DNA of 62,837 nucleotides from DATIRA01 sp964553405 (GCA_964553405.1 CAZKLS010000005.1:1-62837); one strand, 5' to 3'. Shown: positions 26,288 to 35,835, numbered from the stretch's first letter. Made by a program: numbers and translations. Notes: generated by a model not told the origin, from the sequence alone.

Positions 26288-26349
26288 GACACGGTCCCTC
26301 TCACGGAAGGAGTCGCTGGCGCCGGATCCATCCGCCAGGTCAAGGACGC

Positions 26350-27099
26350 TCAGCGCGAGGGCAGCAGACGGGCGCGGGCGCGCGGCGCCACCGCGTGCAC
26401 GAATTCCCCGAACACGCGGTCGCTGAGCGGCTGCGCCTGCGGCAGGTGGCGGCGAGTTTCCCGGCGGATGTGCGCGATCCGCCGCGCGCTCCAGTGCCGC
26501 TCGATCTCGCTGCGTCCACCCGCCGATACGAGCCAGCGCTCGATCAGCGCAGCGTCCGCCTCGAGGTGGAACTGCAGTCCCCAGGCCTGGTCGCCGACGC
26601 GGTAGGCCTGGTTGCGGCAATGCCGCGTCCAGGCGAGATGCACGGCGCCGGGCGGCAGCTGGCAGGTGTACGCATGCCACTGGAAGACGTAGTGGGGCCG
26701 CCTCTCGAAATGGCGGAACAGCCGGTCCTCGTGCGCGGCGGCGAGCGTGTGCAGCCGGTACCAGCCGATCTCCGGCACCGGGTTGGGATGCACGTCCGCG
26801 CCCATCGCGGCGGCCAGCAGTTGCGCGCCGAGGCAGATGCCGAGCACGGGCTTGTCCGAGTCCACGGCCTGGCGGATCACCGCCATCTCGGTGAGCAGGT
26901 GGGGGTGCAGCTCGGCCTGGTCGACGTTCATCGGCCCGCCGAGCACGACGACGCCGTCGTAACGCCGCGCGTCCGGTTCGGCCTGCGGCTCGCGGCCGAA
27001 GTTGACGTATCGGATGCGGAAGCCGCAGTCGCGCAGCAGCGGATCGAGGTGTCCGAGGGGCTCGGTGGCGACGTGCTGTAGTACGAGGATCTTGCGCAT
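26350..27099 (-). CDS. Class I glutamine amidotransferase (GMP synthase-like)
   Basis: A 249-residue stand-alone class I GATase domain. The nucleophile elbow GICLGAQLLA, a candidate catalytic His in WGLQFHLE and the adjacent Glu are present, as is an early LGGPMNVDQ block. Such proteins hydrolyse glutamine or gamma-glutamyl compounds; the substrate is not predictable. The ATG at 27099 (MRKILVLQHV) starts at the first strand. Confidence 0.85.
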   Translation of the reverse strand: MRKILVLQHVATEPLGHLDPLLRDCGFRIRYVNFGREPQAEPDARRYDGVVVLGGPMNVDQAELHPHLLTEMAVIRQAVDSDKPVLGICLGAQLLAAAMGADVHPNPVPEIGWYRLHTLAAAHEDRLFRHFERRPHYVFQWHAYTCQLPPGAVHLAWTRHCRNQAYRVGDQAWGLQFHLEADAALIERWLVSAGGRSEIERHWSARRIAHIRRETRRHLPQAQPLSDRVFGEFVHAVAPRARARLLPSR

Positions 27100-27235
27100 G
27101 CAGGTGGTCTGGCCGCGTCGGCGCGCGACTATACCGTGGACGCTCGATTGCCTCACGTGGTGACGGGGCGCAAACTGCGGTTGCCGTGAGGGGATCCCGG
27201 AGCCGGTATCCCGAACACATCAGGAGGGGATCGAA

Positions 27236-27697
27236 ATGAACGCCAAGCTGATCCTGCTGGGTGGCCTTGCATGGTACGCGGCGGCCTGGGTGGTCTCGAT
27301 GGGAACGGCGACCTTTATCCACGAGGGCGTGCTGGCGGACGACTACCTCGCCACGGCCGCTTTCTGGCGCCCCGAGCTGATGCAGGATCCGCCCGACATG
27401 GCCGCGCTGATGCCGCGCTGGCTCGCGACGGGTGTCGTGTCTGCGTTCCTGACCGCGATGGTCTACGGCTGGTTGCGTCCGGCCTTCACCGGGCCCGGCT
27501 GGCTCAAGGGCGTCAAGTTCGGCCTGGTGGTGCTGATACTGCATGGCTGCTTCATGATGGGCTGGTCGGGGGTGTTCGGCCTGCCGGACCACATCTGGGC
27601 CTGGTGGTGGGCCGAATCGGCGCTGTATTTCGTCGCTGCCGGTGCGGCTCTGGGATGGGTCGCGGACCGGTTCGCCCCGTTGAGGCATGGCTACTGA
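27236..27697 (+). CDS. Membrane protein of unknown function
   Basis: 153 residues with four hydrophobic segments (about 5-25, 62-80, 90-112 and 118-140) and a Trp-rich last helix (HIWAWWWAES). AGGAGGGG lies just before the ATG. It overlaps the next hydrolase gene by 11 bases, so the two are co-translated. No family is recognised with confidence. Confidence 0.7.
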   Translation: MNAKLILLGGLAWYAAAWVVSMGTATFIHEGVLADDYLATAAFWRPELMQDPPDMAALMPRWLATGVVSAFLTAMVYGWLRPAFTGPGWLKGVKFGLVVLILHGCFMMGWSGVFGLPDHIWAWWWAESALYFVAAGAALGWVADRFAPLRHGY

Positions 27698-28610
27698 CGG
27701 AGCCGGCGCCGAAGAGAATCTGATGCTCGAGATGTACACACCGGTCCGCCCCCCGGACCGGGAGGAGCTGCTGGTCCGTGGTCTGAGACACCACCTGACG
27801 ATCTGGCCGGGCACGGACCCAGAGCCCGTGTTCCTGCTGCACGGCTGGATGGATACCGGCGATACGTTCCAGTTCCTGGTCGACGAGATGTCGCCGAGGT
27901 GGACCTGCATCGCGCCCGACTGGCGGGGCTTCGGGCGCACCGAGTGGCCGACGGACGGCTACTGGTTCCCAGACTACTACGCCGACCTGGAGATGCTGCT
28001 CGACCAGCTCGCACCGGGCGTCCGGGCGACGCTGATCGGGCACAGCATGGGTGGCAACATCGCGACGCTGTATGCCGGCATCCGGCCCGAGCGCGTGCGG
28101 CGGGTCGTGTGCATCGAGGGCTTCGGTCTGCCGCGGACCGAACCCGCACAGGCGCCGGGACGCTATCGCCAGTGGCTCGAGCAGCTGCACCAGCCGCCGG
28201 AGCTTGCGACCTTCCCCTCGCTCGAGGCCTTCGCGAAGCTGCTCGAGCGGCGCAACCCGAGGCTCACGCCGCAGCGCGCCGCGTTCATCGCGAACTCGTG
28301 GGCCGTGCAACTGCCGGACGGCAGCGTCCGCGTCCGCGCCGATCCCGCGCACAAGCGGGTCAATCCGATGCTGTACCGCCGCGAGGAGGCCGAGGCCTGC
28401 TGGCGCGAGATCGCCGCGCCGCTGCTGTACGTGATCGCGGAGCAGTCGGAGTTCCTCAAGCGCCTGGGCAGCGACGGCGAGCCCGACAGCATGGCGGAGC
28501 TGATCCCGCAGCTCGAGCGCTGCGTGGTGCCCGACGCCTCGCACATGGTCCACCACGAGCGGCCGGACCTGCTCGCGTCGGCGATCGGGGAGTTTTTCTC
28601 GTCCACCTGA
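27687..28610 (+). CDS. Alpha/beta hydrolase
   Basis: A 307-residue hydrolase with an intact triad: oxyanion HGWMDTG, nucleophile GHSMGGN (Ser near residue 116) and a C-terminal catalytic His in DASHMVHHE. The order and spacing fit the epoxide-hydrolase/haloalkane-dehalogenase-like superfamily of esterases. The substrate is unknown. The start overlaps the preceding membrane-protein gene. Confidence 0.87.
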   Translation: MATDGAGAEENLMLEMYTPVRPPDREELLVRGLRHHLTIWPGTDPEPVFLLHGWMDTGDTFQFLVDEMSPRWTCIAPDWRGFGRTEWPTDGYWFPDYYADLEMLLDQLAPGVRATLIGHSMGGNIATLYAGIRPERVRRVVCIEGFGLPRTEPAQAPGRYRQWLEQLHQPPELATFPSLEAFAKLLERRNPRLTPQRAAFIANSWAVQLPDGSVRVRADPAHKRVNPMLYRREEAEACWREIAAPLLYVIAEQSEFLKRLGSDGEPDSMAELIPQLERCVVPDASHMVHHERPDLLASAIGEFFSST

Positions 28611-28650
28611 GCCGCGTCCCCCGGCAGGGGCCACCGGGCGTGTGCGCCCC

Positions 28651-28656
28651 TATAAT
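28651..28656 (+). promoter_or_regulatory. Consensus TATAAT -10 box before the TolB-like/TPR gene
   Basis: A perfect TATAAT 23 bases before the ATG at 28679. No clear -35 hexamer is seen 17 bases upstream in the GC-rich flank. Confidence 0.45.
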
Positions 28657-28678
28657 CGAGGCAGCGGGGATTAATCGA

Positions 28679-30394
28679 ATGCCGGACGGTCGGTCCAGAT
28701 TGCAGAAATGGTTGGTCGAGCTGCGGCGCCGCAAGGTGTTCCGCGTCGCCGCGGCCTACGTGGTCGCGGGCTGGGTGCTGATCCAGATCGCAGACGTGAC
28801 CTTCGAGCCACTCGGCTTGCCGCTGTGGAGCATCAAGCTCGTCATCGCGCTGGTTGCGCTGGGCTTTCCGCTCGCCTGCGCGCTGGCCTGGGCCTATGAC
28901 TTCACGCCGCAAGGCATCGAGCGGACCGAGGCCGCGGTACCGCGCGTCGCGCCGCCGGCGCCGCCGCCGAACGATGCGCCGCCCGTCGAGTCGCTCCCGT
29001 CAGCGCCCGCNNNNNNNNNNNNNNNNNNNNNNNNNNNNNNNNNNNNNNNNNNNNNNNNNNNNNNNNNNNNNNNNNNNNNNNNNNNNNNNNNNNNNNNNNN
29101 NNNNNNNNNNTTCTCCGACTTGAGCCCCGAGCACGACCAGGCGTATTTCTGCGACGGCATCGCCGAGGAGATCATCAACGCGCTGTGCTGCGTGCGGGGA
29201 CTGCAGATCGCCTCGCGAACCTCGTCGTTCCAGTTCAAGGACCGCAGCATGGACGTGCGCGAGATCGCCCGTACGCTCGGCGTCGGCGCGGTGCTCGAGG
29301 GCAGCGTCAGGAAGGCCGGCGATCGCGTCCGGATCACCGCGCAGCTGGTCAATGCCGCCGACGGCTATCACCTCTGGTCCGAGAGCTTCGACCGGCGGCT
29401 CGAGGACGTCTTCGCGATACAGACCGAGATCGCGCGCGAGCTGGTCGCCGCGCTGCGCGGCTCGCTCACCAGCGGCGAGAAGGAACTGCTCGAGCGCGGC
29501 GGCACGCGCAACCCGGAGGCCTACGACGTCTACCTGCGCGGGCAGCACCTGCTGCGCGACGGCACCGACCTGACACTGCCGCAGGCTGCGCAGCTGTTCC
29601 GCGAGGCGATTGCCCTCGACGGGGGATTTGCGCAGGCCTACGCCGGGCTGGCCAACGCGCTGGCGATCAAGGGGCTGTGGCGGCTCGACATGACATCCGA
29701 GGAGTTCGCGCAGGCTTTCTCGGCCAGCGAGCGCGCGCTCGAGCTCGAGCCGCGCATGCCCGAGGCCTATGTGGCACAGGCGTGCCTGCTGTCGATGCAG
29801 AACAAGGTCGAGCCCGCCAACGAGGCTTTCGAGCAGGCGCTGAAGCTCAATCCGTCGAGCTTCCATGCCAACTACATGTACGGCCGGCACAGTTTCGCCG
29901 CGGGTGAGTTCGAGAAGGCGCGGCAGCTGTACGAGCAGGCCGCGAGGCTCGCGCCGGAGCAGTACCTGCCGTACTGCATGCTCGAAGGCGCGCTCGAGAA
30001 GCTGGGGCGCGTCGAAGAGAGCCAAGAGGCGGGGCGGCGCGCGATGCTCGCGATCGAGCGGCACCTGCGGCGTGAGCCCGGGGACGGCCGCGCGCTGCAC
30101 CTGGGGGCCGTCACGGCCGCGAAGCTCGGCGACGCGACCCGGGCAAGGGCGCTGTCGGAGCGGGCGCTCGCGGCGCGGCCCGACGAGTTCGCGACGGCCT
30201 ACAACCTCGCCTGTGCGTTCGCGGTCCTCGATGACCGCGAGCGGGCGCTGCAGCTGCTCGAGCAGGCCACGCAGCGTGACCGCGGCAACCTCGCCTGGAT
30301 CGAGCAGGACCCGGATCTCGATTCGCTGAGGGGCGATGCGCGGTTCGAGGCCATCGTGGACCGCCTGCGCGCGGGTTCCGGCAAGGAGCGTTGA
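28679..30394 (+). CDS. Membrane-anchored TolB-like/TPR protein (contains assembly gap)
   Basis: Residues about 1-80 contain two membrane helices in a pattern typical of regulatory proteins of this class (RRRKVFRVAAAYVVAGWVLIQ). A Pro-rich linker is followed, after the N-run, by a TolB-N-like domain (DGIAEEIINAL, GVGAVLEGSVRKAGDRVRITAQL, GYHLWSESFDR) and then at least five TPR units (about 300-560; NPEAYDVYLRG, FAQAYAGLANAL, PEAYVAQACL). Relatives are often fused to adenylate cyclase or winged-helix domains, but none is seen here. The strand order suggests a signalling or scaffolding role. Confidence 0.78.
   Translation: MPDGRSRLQKWLVELRRRKVFRVAAAYVVAGWVLIQIADVTFEPLGLPLWSIKLVIALVALGFPLACALAWAYDFTPQGIERTEAAVPRVAPPAPPPNDAPPVESLPSAPXXXXXXXXXXXXXXXXXXXXXXXXXXXXXXXXXXFSDLSPEHDQAYFCDGIAEEIINALCCVRGLQIASRTSSFQFKDRSMDVREIARTLGVGAVLEGSVRKAGDRVRITAQLVNAADGYHLWSESFDRRLEDVFAIQTEIARELVAALRGSLTSGEKELLERGGTRNPEAYDVYLRGQHLLRDGTDLTLPQAAQLFREAIALDGGFAQAYAGLANALAIKGLWRLDMTSEEFAQAFSASERALELEPRMPEAYVAQACLLSMQNKVEPANEAFEQALKLNPSSFHANYMYGRHSFAAGEFEKARQLYEQAARLAPEQYLPYCMLEGALEKLGRVEESQEAGRRAMLAIERHLRREPGDGRALHLGAVTAAKLGDATRARALSERALAARPDEFATAYNLACAFAVLDDRERALQLLEQATQRDRGNLAWIEQDPDLDSLRGDARFEAIVDRLRAGSGKER
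29011..29110. other. Assembly gap (100 N) inside the TolB-like/TPR gene
   Basis: Exactly 100 N between a Pro-rich linker and FSDLSPEHDQ. Relatives have a short SIAVLPF-like strand just before that point, so the true gap is of similar order but the reading frame through it is not certain. Confidence 0.95.
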
Positions 30395-30398
30395 TCGC

Positions 30399-30731
30399 GT
30401 GTCGCCCGGCAGGCAGATCACCTATCGATGGGCCCGGCGCATCGCGGTCAGCATCGTCGGCGGCTCGGTGCTGCTGTTCGGCATCGCCTTGATCGTTCTG
30501 CCCGGCCCGGCGCTGGTCGTGATCCCGGTCGGGCTGGCGATCCTCGGCCTGGAGTTCGCCTGGGCCCGGCAGTGGCTGAAGCGAGTGCGGGAGCGCTCCG
30601 GCCAGATGGCCGTGTGGATATCGAACGGCGCGAACGGCCTGCTGCGCAGGAACCACGGCGCCCGTGGTCGCACACAGGAGCGCGACGCGGAGCGAGGGCA
30701 GCCGTCAGGCCCGCCGGAGGCCGGACTGTGA
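30399..30731 (+). CDS. Small PGPGW-type transmembrane protein
   Basis: 110 residues with a hydrophobic hairpin carrying LPGPALVVIPVGLAILGLEFAWA, close to the PGPGW family motif. The charged C-terminal half is cytoplasmic. The GTG at 30399 is chosen because AGGAG lies ten bases upstream, and it begins just four bases after the preceding stop. It overlaps the DUF3429 gene by four bases (GTGA). Function unknown. Confidence 0.75.
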   Translation: MSPGRQITYRWARRIAVSIVGGSVLLFGIALIVLPGPALVVIPVGLAILGLEFAWARQWLKRVRERSGQMAVWISNGANGLLRRNHGARGRTQERDAERGQPSGPPEAGL

Positions 30732-31180
30732 GCAGCGCACCCGTGCCCCGCGAACTGCCCGCGGCGTTCTCGACGCTCGGCTACGCGGGCCTCGTGCCGT
30801 TCGTCGCGTGCGTGCTCGGCATCGCGTTGCTCGACGGCGAGCAGCGCGCGTTCGCGGTTCGCGCGCTGATCGGCTACGGGGCCGTGATCCTCTCGTTCCT
30901 CGGCGCGGTGCACTGGGGCGTGGCGCTGTCGCGCACGGGTCCGGCGACGGCGAGGACGCTGGTCGCAGGCGTGCTGCCCTCGCTGACCGGCTGGGTGGCG
31001 CTGCTGCTGCCGCAGCGGTTCGCGCTCACGCTGCTGGTCGTCTGCTTCGGCGTGTTCTGGCTGTACGAGCACCGCGTGCTGGGCGAGTCGCTGCTTCCAC
31101 AGTCCTACCTGCGGCTGCGACGTTACCTGACGGTCGCGGTGTGCTCGCTGCTGGCGCTCGGCGTGCTCGCGCTGGGATGA
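30728..31180 (+). CDS. DUF3429-family membrane protein
   Basis: 150 residues with five hydrophobic segments. SFLGAVHWG and GLLPSLTGWVALL-like GVLPSLTGW are hallmarks of the DUF3429 family. The GTG overlaps the upstream stop (GTGA), which supports co-translation. Function unknown. Confidence 0.78.
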   Translation: MSSAPVPRELPAAFSTLGYAGLVPFVACVLGIALLDGEQRAFAVRALIGYGAVILSFLGAVHWGVALSRTGPATARTLVAGVLPSLTGWVALLLPQRFALTLLVVCFGVFWLYEHRVLGESLLPQSYLRLRRYLTVAVCSLLALGVLALG

Positions 31181-31220
31181 CCGGCGGCGAGGCTGTTCTG
31201 GATACCGGGAGACCGCCACG

Positions 31221-31685
31221 ATGGCTGGTTACAAGGCACCGTTGACGAGCCGGGTCCGGCGAAAGAGACGCGCCCGTCCCGGCGCGAGGTCCCGAGCGGC
31301 GCCCGCAGACCGCGAGCAGCCACCGCATCCGGAGCTCGACTACGTCGTCGAAGTCAAAGGCGGCCACGTCGTGCTGGCAGGGACCAACGACGGCAACATC
31401 CGGGCGGCCGGCGGCGAAGCCGTGCGTTTCCGGCTCGAGGGTTCGAGGTCCGGGGGCATCACGATAGTGGTCGAGAAGCTGGCGCCGAACCGTGCGCAGC
31501 GACCCGGCGCAGCGACGCCCGAGTGGCCCTTCGCGACGCCGGAGCCCCGCTGGCCGCAGACGGTATTCCTCGGGCGGCTGAAGCGGCCGGGGCTGCTCGG
31601 CGCGACCTTGTACCGATACACAGTCACGGTGGACGGCAGCCGGGCCCGCCCGGCCGTGCGGGTCATCGTCATCGATCGCCGCTGA
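31221..31685 (+). CDS. Conserved-looking hypothetical protein
   Basis: 154 residues with a strongly basic N-terminus (SRVRRKRRARPGARSR) and a predicted beta-rich remainder (DYVVEVKGGHVVLAG, TLYRYTVTVDGSRARPAVRVIVID). No signal peptide or motif is recognised. It could be a small beta-sandwich protein that binds nucleic acid or another polyanion through the basic tail; this is only a guess. It converges on the Sel1-like gene. Confidence 0.5.
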   Translation: MAGYKAPLTSRVRRKRRARPGARSRAAPADREQPPHPELDYVVEVKGGHVVLAGTNDGNIRAAGGEAVRFRLEGSRSGGITIVVEKLAPNRAQRPGAATPEWPFATPEPRWPQTVFLGRLKRPGLLGATLYRYTVTVDGSRARPAVRVIVIDRR

Positions 31686-31694
31686 GACCGGGCC

Positions 31695-32714
31695 TCAGTA
31701 GCTCAGGTCGCCCCAGCGACCGTCGTTCATCGCCTGCATCATCTGGTCCGCCAGCGCGTAGCTCTGCTGGTAGCCCTCGGGGTCCCAGGTGCGCAGGTAG
31801 TGCTCGAGGTCCGCGCCGGGGATGCACCGGGCGCTCGACGGGTTCTGGCAGACGGAGTGCCGGATCAACGGGCTGTCCGGGCCGCAGTCCAGCCCGTGCC
31901 GGCAGGCCAGCAGCCGCCAGGCGTTGGCGCGCCGGACGACGTCGTCGGCGCCGGTACCGAGACCGACGCCCCGGGCAATCTCGTACAGGATGACCGGGTC
32001 CCGACTGAGTGCCGCCGCCCTCTGGTAGTCGAGTGCCTGCTCGCGCGACTCTTCGCCGCCCGCGCGCAGCATCCGCGTGGCCGTCATCGCCTGCGCGAGC
32101 GGGTGGCCGAGTTCCGCCGCCTGACCGAGCAGCGTTCCTGCGTCCATGCGGTCGAGCCGCCGGAGCAGCTCGGGCGGGCAGACGCGCCACGCGCGTTCGA
32201 CTTCCGCGCGTCGCTGCAGGATGATCCAGTCGTCGGCCGGCGCATTGCCCGCCGCGTCCCGGCGCGCGTCCAGGTAACGACGGTCGAAGTCCGCGAGCGC
32301 CTCCGCCGCGCTCCTCGGGTCCTTCTCCCGCCTGTGGTGACAGGCCTCGTGAATGCGGAACAGGTAGAACGCCGACTCGGCGTCGCCGCCGGCCGCACGC
32401 GCCTGCAGTTCCAGGAACAACGGCAGAAAATCCGTGGCCTGCTCGAAGCGGACGGCCAGCGGCGCCTCCGGCTCCGCCGGCGGCGGCGGATCGGGTTCGC
32501 CGGATGCAGTGCCGGTTTCGACCGGCCGCGTCGCAGCGGCCTCGGGCCGCGTGTCGCGGGCTACGGCGCGCTGCCCGGGTGCGGGCAGCTGCCCGGGATG
32601 CTGCGCCGTCGGCGCCTGCTGCCGCGCCGCGGTCTCAGGCGCCGTCGGGCGCGCGTGCCAGGCCAGCACCGCGAGGCCGAGCAGCGCGCCGGCCAGCAGC
32701 GCGCCGCGCTTCAT
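31695..32714 (-). CDS. Exported Sel1-like repeat protein
   Basis: 339 residues: signal peptide or anchor helix (about 4-19), a Pro/Ala-rich linker (25-90) and an alpha-helical region with Sel1-like units (AGTLLGQAAELGHPLAQAMTA; EQALDYQRAAALSRDP). Several cysteines in the C-terminal half (CRHGLDC, CQNPSSARC) suggest periplasmic disulfides. Function unknown. It lies 31 bases after the DUF885 gene on the same strand. Confidence 0.7.
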   Translation of the reverse strand: MKRGALLAGALLGLAVLAWHARPTAPETAARQQAPTAQHPGQLPAPGQRAVARDTRPEAAATRPVETGTASGEPDPPPPAEPEAPLAVRFEQATDFLPLFLELQARAAGGDAESAFYLFRIHEACHHRREKDPRSAAEALADFDRRYLDARRDAAGNAPADDWIILQRRAEVERAWRVCPPELLRRLDRMDAGTLLGQAAELGHPLAQAMTATRMLRAGGEESREQALDYQRAAALSRDPVILYEIARGVGLGTGADDVVRRANAWRLLACRHGLDCGPDSPLIRHSVCQNPSSARCIPGADLEHYLRTWDPEGYQQSYALADQMMQAMNDGRWGDLSY

Positions 32715-32745
32715 CGTGCTGCGCCCGCCGCCTCGGCCCGGCCGT

Positions 32746-34521
32746 TCAGCGTATCGGTTCCTCGAACATCAGCGCTCGCGCGTAACGCACCGGCGGCGAG
32801 CCGAAGGAGAGCAGCTGGTCGTGGTACTTCCTCGCGTCGAACCGGTCGCCCGCGCGGGCCTCGGCGTCGCGGCGCAGGTCCGCGTGCTCCTGGTAGCCGA
32901 CGAAATAGGTCGACAGCTGCGCCGACGTGAGCTGTGCGCGCACCCACTTCCCGGCGGCCTCGCTCTCTTCCTGGAAGCCGGTCTCGGTCATCAGCTTCAT
33001 CGCTTCGTCGCGACCCATGCCGTCGACGTGGATCGCGGAATCGATGATCGCGTTCGTGACCGCGCGCAGGTACCACTTGAGCTGGATCAGCTTCATCAGC
33101 GGATCGCCCGCGCGATAACCCTGCTCCTGCATCACCCGCTCGGCATACACCGCCCAGCCCTCGATGAACGGCCCCGAGCCCAGCATCGCGCGCAGCACCG
33201 AGGGATACTGGTTCGAGTGCGCGAGCTGCAGGTAGTGACCGGGCATCGCCTCGTGGATCGTCAGGTTCGCGATGGAACGGTCGTTGTACTCCCGCAGGAA
33301 AGAATCCACCTTCGACTGCTGCCAGTCCTCCGGTATCGGCGACACCGCGTAGAACGTGCGCTGGCCCTTGTCGAGCGGTCCCGGGGAATCGCAGTAGGCC
33401 ACCGCCACGCCACGCTGGAACTCGGGCATCACGATGATCTCGAGCGGCTCGTCCGGCATCGTCACGAAGCCCTTCTCCCTGACGAAGGCCGTCGTCTCCT
33501 CGAGCGTCTCGCGTGCCAGCGGAACGACGCCGTCGCGCGACGGGCGTTCGGCATAGGCGAGCTCGAGCGCGGCGGCGATCACGGCCTGCTGCTCGGCCGG
33601 GCCCGGCGACTGTGGCATCGGCGGGGCGTCCTCGCGTCCCGCGAGCGCCTGGCGTGCGGTCGAGTACATCTCGGCACGCACGCGCTCGACCTCGGCCTCG
33701 GCGCGGGCGCGGATCTCCTGCCGGGATAGCGGCGACATCAGCGCCAGCGCGAGCTTCTCGTCGTAGAGTTCGCGCCCGATGCGGAATTCGCCCCTGGCGT
33801 TCGGCAGCAGCTCCTTCTCGAGCCACTGCTGGTGCTGCTGCACGGCTGCCCGGGCACGCTCGATGGCCCGCTCGAGGCGGACCCGGTCTCCCTCCGGCAG
33901 GACGCCGACGTTCGGTACGACGAGCTCGTCTACCAGGCTCAGCACGCCCGGGTTCTGCTTCACCACGGTCTCTGCGTGTATCGCAGGCACTCGCGCGGGA
34001 ACCAGGTTGGCGCGCATCTGCTCGAGCAGCAGCGGCAGCTTCTCGAGGCGGGACGTCACGCTGCGCAGGCGCTCGGGCAGCGGTGCATATTCCCGCGCGA
34101 GCAGGCCGTAGAGTCCCTGGCCGGCGAGCTGCGTGTAGCTGAGCGGATCCCAGGACCAGTCGCGGAACTTCTCCTCGGACCAGACCGCGTAGCGCAGCTG
34201 GTTCTCGAGCATCGCGGCGTCCACCTGGTTCGCCCGGGAGAGTTGCTTGCTGTCGATTGCGGACAGCTGGCGCAGCAGGTCCCTGGCGAACGCCGTGCTC
34301 CGCGCGCGGCCGGCCGCGCTCAGGTCGTCGAGGTCGCCGTCGAAACGGTGATCGCCGAGGGCCGTGGCATACACCGGCGAGTAGCGGCCGAACTCGTCGA
34401 GGAAGCGCTGGCCGAGGGCCTCGAATTTCGCATCTTCCGCGGTCGGAGTGGCCGCGGCAGCCACGGCGGCCGCCAGCGTCAGCACCAGCGCGAGCAACGG
34501 GCGGTTCCAGGTCGATTGCAT
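32746..34521 (-). CDS. DUF885-family putative metallopeptidase/lipoprotein-like hydrolase
   Basis: 591 residues with a cleavable signal peptide (about 1-23, ending AAAATP). The DUF885 signature with a zinc-binding-like motif HEAMPGHYLQ and GWAVYAERVM is present near residues 420-460. Members are exported and believed to be peptidases, but few are tested. Length fits the family. It is divergent from the MFS gene. Confidence 0.86.
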   Translation of the reverse strand: MQSTWNRPLLALVLTLAAAVAAAATPTAEDAKFEALGQRFLDEFGRYSPVYATALGDHRFDGDLDDLSAAGRARSTAFARDLLRQLSAIDSKQLSRANQVDAAMLENQLRYAVWSEEKFRDWSWDPLSYTQLAGQGLYGLLAREYAPLPERLRSVTSRLEKLPLLLEQMRANLVPARVPAIHAETVVKQNPGVLSLVDELVVPNVGVLPEGDRVRLERAIERARAAVQQHQQWLEKELLPNARGEFRIGRELYDEKLALALMSPLSRQEIRARAEAEVERVRAEMYSTARQALAGREDAPPMPQSPGPAEQQAVIAAALELAYAERPSRDGVVPLARETLEETTAFVREKGFVTMPDEPLEIIVMPEFQRGVAVAYCDSPGPLDKGQRTFYAVSPIPEDWQQSKVDSFLREYNDRSIANLTIHEAMPGHYLQLAHSNQYPSVLRAMLGSGPFIEGWAVYAERVMQEQGYRAGDPLMKLIQLKWYLRAVTNAIIDSAIHVDGMGRDEAMKLMTETGFQEESEAAGKWVRAQLTSAQLSTYFVGYQEHADLRRDAEARAGDRFDARKYHDQLLSFGSPPVRYARALMFEEPIR

Positions 34522-34605
34522 TTGCGATCTCCGTGCCGGGGAGGTTGGTCAGGGGCGCGCTATGCTGCCACGACCGATGGTTCGTCGCACCCCACAGAAG
34601 CCCGC

Positions 34606-35832
34606 ATGAGCGGCTCGCGCATGGCCGTCCTCCGCAACGGGGACCTCAGGCGCTTCCTGCTGGCGCGCTTCCTCGCGACGATCGCGGTGCAGATGCAGAC
34701 GGTCGCGGTCGGGTGGCAGGTCTACGAGGTGACGCGGGACCCGCTCGATCTCGGTCTCGTGGGGCTGTCGCAGTTCCTGCCTTTCGTGGCGCTGATCCTG
34801 CCCGCCGGCCATTTCGCGGACAGCCGCGACCGGCGCCGGCTGCTGGCGCTGTGCTTCGCGCTGGAGGCAGTGTGCGCGCTGCTGCTGCTCGCGTTCGCCT
34901 GGCATGGCCTCGGCTCCGCGCTGCCGGTGTTCGGCGTGATGCTGCTGTTCGGCACCGCGCGTGCGTTCGCGATGCCGACGGGCCAGGCGCTGCTGCCGAA
35001 CCTGGTGCCCCGCGACCGACTGGGCACAGCGGTGGCCTTGAACTCCTCGACCTGGCAGGTCGCGACGATCGCCGGCCCCGCGCTGGGCGGGCTGCTCTAC
35101 CTGGCCGGCCCGACCGCGGTGTATGCGACGGTCGCGGCACTCCTGGGGCTCGCGTCTGTGCTGATGCTTCGCCTCGAGCGCGGTGGGACCGACGGGCGGC
35201 GCGCCGCCAGCTTCGACAGGGAGGCACTGCTCTCCGGCCTGCGCTTCGTCAGGTCGCGACGTACCGTGCTCGGTGCGATCTCGCTGGACCTGTTCGCGGT
35301 GCTGTTCGGCGGGGCGACGGCACTATTGCCGGTCTATGCCTCGGACGTGCTCGGAGTCGGGCCCGGCGGGCTCGGCGTGCTCAGGACGGCTCCGGCCGTC
35401 GGCGCGGCACTCTGCGGTGCGATGCTGGGGCTGCGCCCGATCGCGACGCGGGTCGGCCGCTGGATGTTCGGTGGTGTCGTCGTTTTCGGCATCGCGACGG
35501 TCGTGTTCGGTCTCTCGAAGAGTTTCTGGCTCTCGTTGCTCGCGCTCGCCGTGATGGGAGCCGGCGACATGGTGAGCGTCTACATCCGGCACGTGCTCGT
35601 TCAGCTGGAAACGCCGGACGGGATACGCGGCCGGGTGAGCGCAGTGAACGCGGTCTTCATCGGCGCCTCGAACGAGCTCGGGGAGTTCGAGTCCGGCGTG
35701 ACGGCCGCGTGGTTCGGCACCGTGCCGGCCGTAGTCATCGGCGGGGTGGCGACGCTGGCGGTAGCCTGGGTCTGGGCGCGGCGGTTCCCGGTGCTCTGGC
35801 GCATGGACCGCTTCCCGGAGCCTCCCCAGTGA
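34606..35832 (+). CDS. MFS exporter, MFS_3/EntS-like
   Basis: A 408-residue transporter with about 12 membrane helices. The MFS loop 2-3 motif appears as GHFADSRDRRRLL. The N-terminal start (LRRFLLARFLATIAVQMQTVAVGWQVYEVT) is typical of the EntS/MFS_3 group of siderophore or drug exporters. The ATG at 34606 fits; a second ATG at 34621 is possible. No siderophore genes are nearby, so the substrate is unknown. It ends just before the LexA box. Confidence 0.88.
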   Translation: MSGSRMAVLRNGDLRRFLLARFLATIAVQMQTVAVGWQVYEVTRDPLDLGLVGLSQFLPFVALILPAGHFADSRDRRRLLALCFALEAVCALLLLAFAWHGLGSALPVFGVMLLFGTARAFAMPTGQALLPNLVPRDRLGTAVALNSSTWQVATIAGPALGGLLYLAGPTAVYATVAALLGLASVLMLRLERGGTDGRRAASFDREALLSGLRFVRSRRTVLGAISLDLFAVLFGGATALLPVYASDVLGVGPGGLGVLRTAPAVGAALCGAMLGLRPIATRVGRWMFGGVVVFGIATVVFGLSKSFWLSLLALAVMGAGDMVSVYIRHVLVQLETPDGIRGRVSAVNAVFIGASNELGEFESGVTAAWFGTVPAVVIGGVATLAVAWVWARRFPVLWRMDRFPEPPQ

Positions 35833-35835
35833 CAG

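Noticed and set aside
24743..27940. A 1065-codon minus-strand open frame opposite ilvA
   Set aside because: No family signal and very Arg/His-rich; it is antisense to ilvA, which has clear motifs.
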